This document shows, piece by piece, positions 46,644-56,250 of a stretch of 64,000 bases of DNA. Location of the stretch: contig NZ_JAASAD010000013.1 in assembly GCF_012726175.1 (NCBI RefSeq), forward strand, positions 62,001-126,000. Reading direction: 5' to 3'. Made by a program: the position numbers and the translations under genes. This DNA is from Micromonospora sp. HNM0581. GTDB taxonomy: Bacteria; Actinomycetota; Actinomycetes; Mycobacteriales; Micromonosporaceae. A model generated the notes under the pieces. The model had not been told where the DNA came from and ran no database searches. It saw nothing but the letters and a program-made list of their open reading frames with translations. Positions within the stretch are counted from its first letter, which is position 1. Each line of letters begins with the position of its first letter.

Positions 46644-47446
46644 CCACCCCCGACGGACAGGTGCCGGCCGCCCCCGGACCGCCGCCCGGGTCGCCCGCTG
46701 GCGCAGCCGGCCCCGGCCCGGCCGCCGACACCGTACTCGACCTGCGCGACGTGCACCGTACGCACGGCAGCGGTCCGGCGGCGGTACACGCCCTGCGCGG
46801 GGTGAGCCTCACCGTGTGCCCCGGCGAACTGGTCGCCGTGATGGGCCCCTCCGGCTCCGGCAAGTCCACCCTGCTCACCCTGGCCGGTGGACTGGACAGC
46901 CCGACCGCCGGCGAGGTGCACGTCGAAGGACAACCACTGCACGCGCTGGACCGGCGTGGGCTGGCCCGGCTGCGCCGCCGCCGCATCGGGTACATCTTCC
47001 AGAACCTCAACCTCGTCGGCAGCCTCACCGCCGCGGAGAACGTCGCGCTCCCCCTCGAACTGGACGGCACCGGGGTACGCACGGCCCGGCGGCTGGCGCT
47101 CGACGCGCTCACCGATGTCGGTCTGTCGGAGTTGGGTGACCGGTTCCCGGACCAGCTCTCCGGTGGCCAGCAGCAGCGCGTGGCCATCGCTCGGGCCCTT
47201 GTCGGGCAGCGACGCCTCGTCCTGGCCGACGAGCCGACCGGGGCGCTGGACTCGCAGACCGGGGAGGCGGTGCTGCGGCTGCTGCGTCACCGGGTCGACG
47301 CGGGGGCCGCCGGCATCCTGGTGACCCACGAGGCCCGCCACGCCGCCTGGGCCGACCGGGTGATGTTCCTGCGCGACGGCGTGGCTGTCGACTCGACGGC
47401 CCCGTTGGCCGGCGTCGATGCCCTGCTCAGCGGCAGCGGCCGGTGA
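46640..47446 (+). CDS. ABC transporter ATP-binding protein (MacB/LolD-like)
   Basis: The 268-residue ATPase has Walker [11 protein letters not shown]-loop [16 protein letters not shown], signature [15 protein letters not shown], and Walker [14 protein letters not shown]. The first ~35 residues are a Pro/Ala-rich extension. The GTG start has AGGAGG seven bases upstream. It overlaps both neighbours by four bases, so padR-ATPase-permease form one operon. The MacB-like class drives mechanotransmission or export of peptides, antibiotics or lipoproteins; the substrate is unknown. Confidence 0.93.
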   Translation: MTTPDGQVPAAPGPPPGSPAGAAGPGPAADTVLDLRDVHRTHGSGPAAVHALRGVSLTVCPGELVAVMGPSGSGKSTLLTLAGGLDSPTAGEVHVEGQPLHALDRRGLARLRRRRIGYIFQNLNLVGSLTAAENVALPLELDGTGVRTARRLALDALTDVGLSELGDRFPDQLSGGQQQRVAIARALVGQRRLVLADEPTGALDSQTGEAVLRLLRHRVDAGAAGILVTHEARHAAWADRVMFLRDGVAVDSTAPLAGVDALLSGSGR

Positions 47447-50172
47447 CCGGCCTGGCGCCAGGGTCGATCAGCGGCGCCCGGCTGGCCGAGACCCTCGGGT
47501 CGTGGCGGGCCGCGTTGCGCATCGCCCGCCGCGAGGCGAGACGGGCCAGTGGACGCACCTCCCTGGTCCTGGCGATGATCATCCTGCCGGTGCTGGCGTT
47601 GAGCTACATCGCGGTGAGCTTCGACATGTCCCGGCTGACCCCGGGCGAACAGTTGGAACGCCGGCTCGGCGACGCCGATGCGGAACTTCGGGTGGTCGGG
47701 CACGGCCCAGTCGAGCAGAGCCCCGACGGCAGAGGCTGGACCGCCGGCGACCAGAACCGACGGCTCACCTCACCGGTCACCGCGGAGTACGTCACCGCGC
47801 TGCTACCCGAGGGCAGCCGGGTGCTGCCGGTACGGCGCTGGGTGCCGTACAGCGCCTGGCTGGGTGACCGGCCCCCGGCGGACATGGTCGCCACGGTGGT
47901 CGACCTGACCGACCCGCTCGGGGGCGGCATCGCCCGGGTCCACCAGGGCAGGCCACCGGCCGCCGCCGACGAGATCGCGGTGAACCTGGCCGCCCGACGC
48001 GAACTGGGCGTCGACATCGGGGACCGGGTCGTCGCAGGTGACCGAACCCGCACCTGGACCGTCGTCGGCCTGGCCGAACTCCCCGAGCAGTTGACCGCGA
48101 TGGTCATCCTGCACCCGGCCGGCGCGCCGACGACGACCCACCCCGACGAGGTGTTCCTGGCCGACCTGCCCGGCCCGCCCACCGACGACGTTTTCCGGCA
48201 CCTCAACGGCCACGGCGTCGTGGTCACCGCCCGGGTACCCGCCCCGGCCGGGAAGCTGTTGCAGCAGAACGAATCTCGGATCGGCGCGATGGACCTGGAA
48301 GAGGTCGGCACCGTCGTGCTGGTCGGCGGGCTCGGCCTGCTCGAGGTCGTGCTGCTGGTCGGGCCGGCGTTCGCCGTCGGGGTGCGCCGTCGGCGGCGGG
48401 AGCTGGCCCTGGTGGCGGTCGCCGGTGGTGACGCCGCGCAGCTGCGCCGGGTGGTGCTCGCCGACGGTGTGGTGCTCGGCGCCACCGGCGCCATGACCGG
48501 AATCACACTCGGCGTGGCTGCCGCCTTCGCCGGCCGACCCCTCGTCGAAGAGTTCGTCTTTCAGCACCGGTTCGGCGGCTACCGCCTCTGGCCCGCAGCC
48601 CTGGTCGTGATCGCGCTGGTCGCGGTGCTGGCCGGGCTCCTGGCCGCGCTGGTACCGGCGTGGACGGCCGCCCGGCAGGACGTGGTGGCCGGGCTCGCCG
48701 GACGGCGCACCCCGCCCGGCCACCGACGCCGGTGGTTGGCCGTCGGCGTCACGCTGACCGTCAGCGGCACCGTGGTGGCCGCGATCGGCGCGGTGGTCAC
48801 CTCGCAGTCGGTGATCCTCGCCGGGCTGGTCCTGGGCGAACTGGGACTGGTCTTCGCCACCCCGACACTCGTGGGGCTGCTGGCCCGGCTCGGCCGTTTC
48901 CTGCCCCTGGCGCCCCGGATCGCGGTACGCGACGCCAGCCGCAACCGCGCGTCGGCTGCGCCGGCCATCTCCGCCGTGATGGCCGCGGTGGCCGGTAGCG
49001 TCGCCCTCGGCCTCTTCCAGGCCAGCGACGACGTGCGCGCCGACCGGCACCACCAGCCGCTGCTTCCGGAACGCACCGTCCTGGTCACCGCCGCCGGCGA
49101 TCCCGTGTCGGGCCGCCCGCCCACCCTCGACACGATCGACGGCCCGGTGCGGGCACTGATCGACGCCGGCACGATCGCCCCGCTGGTGGTGGCCGGCTGC
49201 TCGCCGGACTTCTACGCCTGCACGATCACCGCGACGATGCCGCCCGAGCGGGTCTGCCCCTGGCAGCCGTACTCGCCGCTCAGCGCCACCGACCAGCGGC
49301 GGGCCCGCGCCGACCCCCGCTGCCGGCACACCGGAGACGGCCCCGAGGGGCCGTACCTGCGGGTTCTCGTGGACGACGGCGGGACGCTGAGGCTACTCAC
49401 CGGAGGAGCACCAGCGGACGTGGCGGAGGCCGCCGCAACGTTGCGCGCGGGTGGCGCAGTGGTCACCGACGCCCGTTTCCTGCGTGACGGCCACCTGGAC
49501 CTGAGGGTCGAACACCACACCGACACGCTGCCGCCGGACATCGCCACCGTGCCCGGGTACGCCCTGCACACCGGGCTGGGTCAGCACTGGCTGCTGCTGT
49601 CCAACGCCGCCGCCGACCGGCTCGGGCTCGTGAGAGGGCAGACCGGCTGGGCGTTGGAAGCGCAGCAGCCACCGGATCAGCACCACCAGAACGAACTCGC
49701 CGCCGCGCTCCGCCCGCTCGCCCCTGCGGGGATCGCGGTGGAGGGAGGCCGGAGCCACGACGACGACACCCGACCAAGGCTGTTGTTGCTGGCGCTGGTC
49801 TCCGCGGTGGTGACCGTCGGCGCCGCCGGCATCGCCACCGGCCTGGCCGCCGCCGAGGGGCGGACAGATCTGTCCACCCTGGCCGCCATCGGCGCGGGAC
49901 CGGATGTACGCCGTCTGCTGTCGCTCTGCCAGGCCGGAGTGATCGCGGTGCTCGGCTCGGTACTGGGTATCGTCGCCGGACTCGTCTCGGTTCTGATCGT
50001 GCTGGCCTTCACCAACAGGCGGTACGCCCACAGCTGGCCCGTCGAACCGCCCTACCCGCTGGTGATGCCCTGGCTCACGCTCGGCGTGCTGGTGGTGGTA
50101 CCGCTTGTGGCGATGCTCGGCGCGGCGCTGTTCACCCGGTCTCGGCTACCCGTGGAACGCCGGCTGGACTGA
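47443..50172 (+). CDS. FtsX-like ABC transporter permease
   Basis: The 909-residue protein has an N-terminal helix, a periplasmic-type extracytoplasmic domain (about 65-285), then three helices (about 290-430) forming the first FtsX domain, further hydrophobic segments (about 430-530), a second extracytoplasmic domain (about 540-775) and a final FtsX domain of three helices (about 780-900). The second outer domain has four cysteines (GCSPDFYACT, VCPW, PRCR) that may pair. The start overlaps the ATPase stop by four bases. It forms the transporter with the preceding ATPase. Confidence 0.9.
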   Translation: MTGLAPGSISGARLAETLGSWRAALRIARREARRASGRTSLVLAMIILPVLALSYIAVSFDMSRLTPGEQLERRLGDADAELRVVGHGPVEQSPDGRGWTAGDQNRRLTSPVTAEYVTALLPEGSRVLPVRRWVPYSAWLGDRPPADMVATVVDLTDPLGGGIARVHQGRPPAAADEIAVNLAARRELGVDIGDRVVAGDRTRTWTVVGLAELPEQLTAMVILHPAGAPTTTHPDEVFLADLPGPPTDDVFRHLNGHGVVVTARVPAPAGKLLQQNESRIGAMDLEEVGTVVLVGGLGLLEVVLLVGPAFAVGVRRRRRELALVAVAGGDAAQLRRVVLADGVVLGATGAMTGITLGVAAAFAGRPLVEEFVFQHRFGGYRLWPAALVVIALVAVLAGLLAALVPAWTAARQDVVAGLAGRRTPPGHRRRWLAVGVTLTVSGTVVAAIGAVVTSQSVILAGLVLGELGLVFATPTLVGLLARLGRFLPLAPRIAVRDASRNRASAAPAISAVMAAVAGSVALGLFQASDDVRADRHHQPLLPERTVLVTAAGDPVSGRPPTLDTIDGPVRALIDAGTIAPLVVAGCSPDFYACTITATMPPERVCPWQPYSPLSATDQRRARADPRCRHTGDGPEGPYLRVLVDDGGTLRLLTGGAPADVAEAAATLRAGGAVVTDARFLRDGHLDLRVEHHTDTLPPDIATVPGYALHTGLGQHWLLLSNAAADRLGLVRGQTGWALEAQQPPDQHHQNELAAALRPLAPAGIAVEGGRSHDDDTRPRLLLLALVSAVVTVGAAGIATGLAAAEGRTDLSTLAAIGAGPDVRRLLSLCQAGVIAVLGSVLGIVAGLVSVLIVLAFTNRRYAHSWPVEPPYPLVMPWLTLGVLVVVPLVAMLGAALFTRSRLPVERRLD

Positions 50173-50311
50173 CCGGCGCCGCGGGCCCAGACGGGGCGAA
50201 TAGTGCCCTGCCTACGAGACGTACGTGCAACGGGCCGGTGGTCGGGAGATCAGGATCTTCCAGCTGGTACCCGACCACGGTCACCGCAGCCGACCGACGA
50301 CCTGACCATCG

Positions 50312-51169
50312 TCACGGCAGTGTGAGGATCTCGTGGCCGTCCTCGGTCACCAGCACGGTGTGCTCGAACTGTGCGGTCCATTTCCGGTCCTTGGTGACCA
50401 CCGTCCAGCCGTCGTCCCAGAGATCGTACTGGTACGTGCCGAGAGTGATCATCGGCTCGATGGTGAAGGTCATTCCCGGCTCCATCACGTCGGTGGGGCG
50501 CGGGCTGTCGTAGTGCGGCACGTAAAGCCCGCTGTGGAAGGCTTCGCCGATGCCGTGGCCGGTGAAGTCGCGGACGACGCCGTACCCGAAACGCTTGGCG
50601 TACGACTCGATGACCCGACCGATCACGTTGATCTGCCGCCCCGGAGCGACCGCCCGGATGCCCCGCATCGTCGCCTCGCGGGTCCGCTCGACCAGCAGCC
50701 GATTCTCCTCGGCGACCTCGCCGACGCAGAATGTCGCGTTCGTGTCGCCGTGCACGCCACCGATGTACGCGGTGACGTCGACGTTGACGATGTCGGCGTC
50801 GACAAGAGTGGTCGAGTCGGGGATGCCGTGGCAGATCACCTCGTTGAGGCTGGTGCAGCAGGACTTCGGGAAGCCCCGGTAGCCCAGGGTCGACGGGTAC
50901 GCCCCGTTGTCGACGAGAAAGTCGTGCACCACCCGGTCGATCTCGTCGGTGGTCACACCGGGCTTGCAGTGCTCGCCCGCCAACTGCACCGCCTGGGCGG
51001 CGATCCGGCCTGCCAGACGCATCTTCTCGATGGTCTCCGGCGGTTGCACGTGTGACCCCTGCCAGGGGCGGGGGGCCTTCTTGCCGACGTACTCGGGTCG
51101 GACGATGTGGGCGGGCACCGGCCGCCACGGAGAGAGCGTGCCGGGGGTCAGCGGCGCACGGACGGTCAT
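50312..51169 (-). CDS. map: Methionine aminopeptidase, type I
   Basis: The 285-residue enzyme removes N-terminal methionine. Metal ligands are seen in [22 protein letters not shown] (two Asp), [10 protein letters not shown] (His), FTIEPMI (Glu) and QFEHTVLV (Glu). The N-terminal extension of about 40 residues with [13 protein letters not shown] resembles the MapB/Rv2861c group, which carries a Pro-rich SH3-binding segment. The ATG at 51169 is well placed. Convergent with the ABC permease gene. Confidence 0.95.
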   Translation of the reverse strand: MTVRAPLTPGTLSPWRPVPAHIVRPEYVGKKAPRPWQGSHVQPPETIEKMRLAGRIAAQAVQLAGEHCKPGVTTDEIDRVVHDFLVDNGAYPSTLGYRGFPKSCCTSLNEVICHGIPDSTTLVDADIVNVDVTAYIGGVHGDTNATFCVGEVAEENRLLVERTREATMRGIRAVAPGRQINVIGRVIESYAKRFGYGVVRDFTGHGIGEAFHSGLYVPHYDSPRPTDVMEPGMTFTIEPMITLGTYQYDLWDDGWTVVTKDRKWTAQFEHTVLVTEDGHEILTLP

Positions 51170-51264
51170 GCGGCAAGCCTATCGCCGCCCGAGCGGTCCC
51201 CCTCCGCCGCCGGCAGCTCCGAGTGGTTGTTGCCCTACCACAGACGCTGTGTCAAGGTGTCTGC

Positions 51265-51579
51265 GTGGATCAAGGGGGCGCACCTCCCATCTTCTCCGCC
51301 GACGCGGAGACCGATGGTGATCACGTCAGTGTGGTGGTCACCGGTGAGGTCGACATGGCGACCGCCGACACCATGCTGCAGACCGTGCTGCGTACGCTGG
51401 CCCGCCGGGTCACCCTCGACCTGCGCGCGGTCACCTTCTTCGACTCGGCGGCCATCCACGCGGTGGTCCAGCTCGCCGATCGTTACCCGGACGCCCTGAC
51501 GGTCCTGCCGTCCCGACAGGTCAGTCGGGTGCTAGAGATCGCCGGTCTGGGCAGCCAACCCTGGCTGCAGCCGACCTGA
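51265..51579 (+). CDS. STAS-domain anti-anti-sigma factor
   Basis: The 104-residue protein is a single STAS domain (SpoIIAA/RsbV type). The phosphorylatable serine is Ser61 in VTFFDSAAIHAVV. AAGGTG lies seven bases before the GTG. It ends 26 bases from the convergent gene for a protein with PP2C and RsbW-like domains, which supplies both phosphatase and kinase activities for such a serine; a partner-switch pair is likely. The GTG start places the first strand of the domain correctly. Confidence 0.9.
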   Translation: MDQGGAPPIFSADAETDGDHVSVVVTGEVDMATADTMLQTVLRTLARRVTLDLRAVTFFDSAAIHAVVQLADRYPDALTVLPSRQVSRVLEIAGLGSQPWLQPT

Positions 51580-51605
51580 CCAGGCTGATCGTGTCGACCG
51601 GGCGG

Positions 51606-54600
51606 CTACCCGGTCAACTCGCGGCGCAACGTGACCCTGGTCCCCTCCGGGGTGTGCTCGACCGCGAGGTCCCCGAGCGCCCGGATCAGCGACAGCCCGC
51701 GCCCCCGGAAGCCCGCCCCCGTCGACTCCCGCCACCGTCCGCTGTCAGTTACCGTCGCCACCACGGTGCGGTCCTCGACCCGCACCTCGACGTCCACCAC
51801 CGGCTCCACCGGGTCGACCGGGTGTTCGATGGCGTTCGCCGCCGCTTCGGACACCGCCACGGTCAGGTCGAACAGGTCCGTCTCGCCCACCCGATGCGCC
51901 ACGAGGAAGTCCTCCAGCCGCTTGCGTAGCACACTGAGCCGGGTCGGGTCGGCGGGCAGCCGCAGCGCGAACCGGTTGAGTTCGACAGCCTCCAGGGCCA
52001 GCACCGCGACGTCGTCCCGCCGGGGTCGGCTGGCGACCCGCGCCACCACCGCCTCGATCAGGTCCTCGACGTGCTCGCCTGAGCCGTTTGCGTCGGCACG
52101 TAGCAGGGCCAGTGAGTCGTCGATGCCGACCCGCCGGTCCTCGATCAGGCCGTCGGTGTAGAGCAGTAGCCGTTCACCGGCCCGCAGCTCGCCGGAGACG
52201 GTTTCGTAGTCGGTGCCCGCGATGGCACCGACCGGCGGGCCGAGCGCCCGGCCGTGCAGGAACGCCACCTCGGCGCCGCGGATCAGCAGGGGTGACGGAT
52301 GCCCGGCGCTGGCATAGCGCATGCGACCCGTCCGAGGGCTGAACCACAGGCAGAAAACCGTCGCGAACGAACGTGACTCGGTGGAACCCACCAGCCGGTT
52401 CAGCCGGGTCAACGACTCGCCGGGATCGAAACCCTCAAGAACGTACGCCCGCAGCGCGTTGCGTAGCTGGCCCATTGCCGCAGCTGCCGGCACCCCCTTG
52501 CCGACCACGTCACCGATGACGAGCACGAGTTCGTCGTCGTCCCGGGCCACCACGTCGTACCAGTCGCCGCCCACCTCCACGTCGGCGCTGCCCGGCAGGT
52601 ACCGGCTGGCCACCACGGCTCCGGGCAGTTGGGGCAGGCTGCGCGGCAACAGGCTGTGCTGGAGGGTGGTGGCGATGCGGTGCTCGGCCTCGTAGAGCTG
52701 GGCGTTCTCCATTCGCGCTCCGACCAGGCGGGCGAGCTGCGTCAACGCGGCCTCGTCGGCGTCGGCGCTCTCAGCGGTCGGATGCCACACGCTCAGCTCG
52801 CCGAGCGGCTGGTCGGCCGCACCGGTCAAGGGCAGGACGAAGGACGGATCGACGCTGCTGGCCCCACCGGCGTCGGCCTCGTAGCGGGTGCCACCGGCGG
52901 AGACCACCACCCGCACGGCCTCGGCGAGGTTCAACGCGTGGTGGGCGGCGACCCGGAGCACGTCGCCGGTGGACCGGGCGGTGTTGACCGCGACCGCAGC
53001 GTCAGCTAGCGCACGCAACCGGCGGATGATCTGGTTGCGCAGCTGACCGAGGGCCATGTTGGCGCGGACCCGGGCGATCAGTTCCTGTCCCGAGAAGGGT
53101 TTGGTGAGATAGTCGTCCGCACCCACCGACAACCCGGCCACCTCCTCGGCCGAGCCGGCACGGGCGGAGAGCAGCACGATCGGCACGTACCGGGTACGCG
53201 CATCCGCGCGCAGTGCGGCGACCAGACCGAATCCGTCCAGGCGCGGCATCATCACGTCGGTGAGCACCAGGTCGAAGGCCTGCTCGGTGGCGAGCCGCAG
53301 CGCCTCCACCCCGTCGGTGGCGGTGCTCACCTCCCAGGTGGGTACGAGCAACCGGGTGACGTGTTCGCGTAGATCGGGATTGTCGTCGACGACGAGCACC
53401 CGTCCGGCGGGTACTGCGGGCGGGGACTGCCCTTCCCGCACCGCCGACCGCTCGGCCTCCGGCCCGGTGGAGGCGGCCGACGGGTGGGACGCGGCCGTAC
53501 CCGGACCGGCGGTCCACTGAACGGTTTCGGCGACGAAGAGCGGAGCCTGCCGCGGCTCGCGGGCGGTGGGGTCGTTGTCGGCCACCCGGTCGGCCGGCAG
53601 GTGCCCGGTACCGAACGGCACGGTGACCACGAAGGTGCTGCCCTGGTCGACCTGACTCGTGGCACCGACCTGCCCGCCGTGCATCTCCACCAGCTCCCGC
53701 ACCAGGGCCAGACCGATCCCGGTGCCCTCGTGGCTACGGGAACGTACGCCCGGTACCCGATGGAACCGCTCGAACACGTGTGGCAGTTCCCTGGCGTCGA
53801 TGCCCACCCCGGTGTCGACCACCTCCAACCGGGCGACACCGTCGACTGCGCGGACCCGGACCCTGACCTCCCCCTCGAAAGTGAACTTGAGGGCGTTCGA
53901 CACCAAATTGAGGACGATCTTTTCCCACATGTCAGGGTCGACGAAGACCGGTTCCGGCAGCGGCGGGCAGTCCACCAGCAGCCGCAGCCCGGCTCGCTCA
54001 CTGGCGGAGCGGAACGTGCTGGCCAGTCGGGAGGTGTAACCGGCGAGGTCGGTGGGCTCGTAGTGGGCCACCAACCGACCGGACTCCAGCCGGGAAAAGT
54101 CGAGCACCGTGTTCACCAGCTTCAGCAACCGCAACGCGTTACGGTGCATCACGGTCAACCGTTGCGTGTGGTCCTCGCCGATCGCCGGATCGGCGAGCAG
54201 GTCCTCCAACGGGCCCAGTACCAGGGTCAACGGGGTGCGGAACTCGTGACTCACGTTGGCGAAGAAGTTGGTCTTGGCGAGGTCCAGGGCGGCCAGCTCG
54301 GCGGCCCTGGCCCGTTCCTGCTCGTACGCCCGCTGTTTGCCCACCGCCCGGGAGATCTGCGCCGCGACCAACTCGAAGAACGTGCGGTACTCCTCGGTCA
54401 GCGGTAGGCGGCGGGCCACTCCCAGGACCAGGGTCCCGGCCGCCTCGTTGGTCGCGCTGATCGGCAGCACCACCGCCTCGTCGGCGGTGTCCGCCGGCAC
54501 CTGACCGAGCAGGTCCGCCGTGGCGACGACCCCGCTGTCACCGGCAGCCGCCAGCTCGACCAGACGGGCGGACACCTCGGCGGCGACCGCCTCGCCGCTG

Positions 54601-55310
54601 CCGATTCCCGTCCGGCACAGGTGCCCGTCGGCGTCGGTCAGGTAGAGCAGCCCGAAGGGGACGTCGTCGCGATACCGGTCGAGCACCGCCGCAGCGGCCC
54701 GGCCGAGTTCTTCGCTGCTCACCGGGTCGGCCAGTGCCGAGCCAAGTTCGGCGAGGGCTCGCAGTCGTCGCTCACCCAGCACGCGGCCGGTGGTCTCGCT
54801 GCAGATGCAGAGCACCCCGCTGATCGTGCCGTCGGAGTCACGGATCGGGTCGTAGGAGACGTCGAAGTAGACATCCTCCACGAAGCCGTGCCGATCGAGC
54901 AGGAAGTGATGATCCTGGGCCTGGTACGACTCGCCGCCGCGTAGTACCCCGGTGAGCAGCGGCTCCAGCACGTCCCAGGTCTCGGCCCAGTGTTCCCGGG
55001 CAGGCTCGCCGAGCACTGCGGGATGCTTGTCACCGATGGTCGGCCGGTAGGCGTCGTTGTAGAAGGCCCGCAGATCGTCGCCCCAGAACATGGCGATCTG
55101 CGCCTTGGAGGCGAGCATCGTGCTGAGGGCGTTGCCCAGCGAGGTCGGCCAGTGGCTCGGTGGACCGAGTGGGTGAGTCGACCAGTCGCGGTCGCGCAGC
55201 AGCGCACCCATCTCACCGCCGCCCGCGAACGCTGCCGCGAGCAGCGCGGGCGTCTCGTCTCCCGCTGCGGACGGCTGGCCACCGTCCACGCCCCCCTGGG
55301 CCGATCTCAT
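51606..55310 (-). CDS. Hybrid kinase fused to receiver, PP2C phosphatase and RsbW-like domains
   Basis: The 1,234-residue protein combines, in order, a PAS-like N-terminal domain (about 30-180), GAF (about 185-330), a histidine kinase with H-box His355 (VSHEFRTP) and ATPase (about 455-570), a receiver (about 635-755; Asp642, Asp643, phospho-acceptor Asp685, Lys737), a second GAF (about 770-875), a SpoIIE/PP2C phosphatase (about 900-1105; GGDWYD 914-919, GDV 933, TDG 1052-1054, RRDD 1097-1100) and an RsbW-like ATPase (about 1112-1234; N box SEAAANAIEHP). All key residues appear intact. It probably controls a sigma factor, with the convergent STAS protein as substrate. Soluble; no membrane helices. 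Confidence 0.94.
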   Translation of the reverse strand: MRSAQGGVDGGQPSAAGDETPALLAAAFAGGGEMGALLRDRDWSTHPLGPPSHWPTSLGNALSTMLASKAQIAMFWGDDLRAFYNDAYRPTIGDKHPAVLGEPAREHWAETWDVLEPLLTGVLRGGESYQAQDHHFLLDRHGFVEDVYFDVSYDPIRDSDGTISGVLCICSETTGRVLGERRLRALAELGSALADPVSSEELGRAAAAVLDRYRDDVPFGLLYLTDADGHLCRTGIGSGEAVAAEVSARLVELAAAGDSGVVATADLLGQVPADTADEAVVLPISATNEAAGTLVLGVARRLPLTEEYRTFFELVAAQISRAVGKQRAYEQERARAAELAALDLAKTNFFANVSHEFRTPLTLVLGPLEDLLADPAIGEDHTQRLTVMHRNALRLLKLVNTVLDFSRLESGRLVAHYEPTDLAGYTSRLASTFRSASERAGLRLLVDCPPLPEPVFVDPDMWEKIVLNLVSNALKFTFEGEVRVRVRAVDGVARLEVVDTGVGIDARELPHVFERFHRVPGVRSRSHEGTGIGLALVRELVEMHGGQVGATSQVDQGSTFVVTVPFGTGHLPADRVADNDPTAREPRQAPLFVAETVQWTAGPGTAASHPSAASTGPEAERSAVREGQSPPAVPAGRVLVVDDNPDLREHVTRLLVPTWEVSTATDGVEALRLATEQAFDLVLTDVMMPRLDGFGLVAALRADARTRYVPIVLLSARAGSAEEVAGLSVGADDYLTKPFSGQELIARVRANMALGQLRNQIIRRLRALADAAVAVNTARSTGDVLRVAAHHALNLAEAVRVVVSAGGTRYEADAGGASSVDPSFVLPLTGAADQPLGELSVWHPTAESADADEAALTQLARLVGARMENAQLYEAEHRIATTLQHSLLPRSLPQLPGAVVASRYLPGSADVEVGGDWYDVVARDDDELVLVIGDVVGKGVPAAAAMGQLRNALRAYVLEGFDPGESLTRLNRLVGSTESRSFATVFCLWFSPRTGRMRYASAGHPSPLLIRGAEVAFLHGRALGPPVGAIAGTDYETVSGELRAGERLLLYTDGLIEDRRVGIDDSLALLRADANGSGEHVEDLIEAVVARVASRPRRDDVAVLALEAVELNRFALRLPADPTRLSVLRKRLEDFLVAHRVGETDLFDLTVAVSEAAANAIEHPVDPVEPVVDVEVRVEDRTVVATVTDSGRWRESTGAGFRGRGLSLIRALGDLAVEHTPEGTRVTLRRELTG

Positions 55311-55480
55311 GCAGCCTCCCTGGGCGCGCCCGCACCGCTCCCGATCATCAAAGCCCTGACCCGCCTTCTACCCAGGCGGATCAGCAACGTAACGCACCCG
55401 AGTCGTCGGAGGCTGCTCGGCATCGGGCGGACCGGTGGGCTTCTCCACCACCCGACACCCCGCGGAGGGCGTGGCCGAGA

Positions 55481-56248
55481 TCACAACGGGGTGACGTACG
55501 CCCCGGTGATGCCCCCGTCGACGACGAACTGTGCGGCAGTCATGAAGGAGGAATCGTCGCTGGCCAGGAAGGCCACCGCAGCGGCGATCTCGGTCGGCTC
55601 ACCGAACCTGCCCATCGGCACGTGCACCAGCCGGCGGGCAGCGCGCTCCGGATCGGCGGCGAACAACTCCCGGAGCAGTGGCGTGGCCACCGGACCCGGA
55701 CAGAGGGCGTTGACCCGGATGCCGTCCCGGGCGAACTGCACACCCAGTTCCCGGGTGAGCGCCAGCACTCCGCCCTTGCTGGCGGTGTAAGCGATCTGGG
55801 ATGTCGCCGCGCCCATCAACGCCACGAAGGAGGCGGTGTTGATGATCGAGCCTCGGCCCTGCCGCCGCATGTGCGGGATGACGTGCCTACAGCACAGGTA
55901 GACACTCGTCGTGTTGACCCGCAGTACCCGTTCCCACGCGTCCAGCCGGGTGTCCAGGATGGAGTCGTCGTCCGGTGGGGAGATGCCGGCGTTGTTGAAC
56001 GCCACATCCACCCGCCCGTACCGGTCGACGACCCCGTCGAACAGGTCGCGTACCGCCGACTCGTCGGCCACGTCGGCCGCTACGAAACTGCCACCCACCT
56101 CGTCGGCTGCCCGCTGCCCGCCCTCGATGTCGACGTCCACGCAGACCACCCGGGCACCCTCCGCGGCGAACCGCCGCACCGTGGCCAACCCGATTCCGCT
56201 GGCCGCCCCGGTCACCACGGCCACCCGGTCCCGCAACCGTCCCTGCAT
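55481..56248 (-). CDS. Short-chain dehydrogenase/reductase
   Basis: The 255-residue enzyme has the SDR Rossmann motif TGAASGIG, the NNAG motif (AFNNAGIS) and the catalytic Tyr-Lys in IAYTASKGG with Ser in NTASFVALMG. The FabG-like sequence suits an NAD(P)-dependent oxidoreductase of small alcohols or ketones; the substrate is unknown. GAGGAG precedes the ATG at 56248. It follows the aldehyde dehydrogenase by two bases and a ligase gene further upstream, suggesting a shared catabolic operon. Confidence 0.92.
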   Translation of the reverse strand: MQGRLRDRVAVVTGAASGIGLATVRRFAAEGARVVCVDVDIEGGQRAADEVGGSFVAADVADESAVRDLFDGVVDRYGRVDVAFNNAGISPPDDDSILDTRLDAWERVLRVNTTSVYLCCRHVIPHMRRQGRGSIINTASFVALMGAATSQIAYTASKGGVLALTRELGVQFARDGIRVNALCPGPVATPLLRELFAADPERAARRLVHVPMGRFGEPTEIAAAVAFLASDDSSFMTAAQFVVDGGITGAYVTPL

Positions 56249-56250
56249 GA

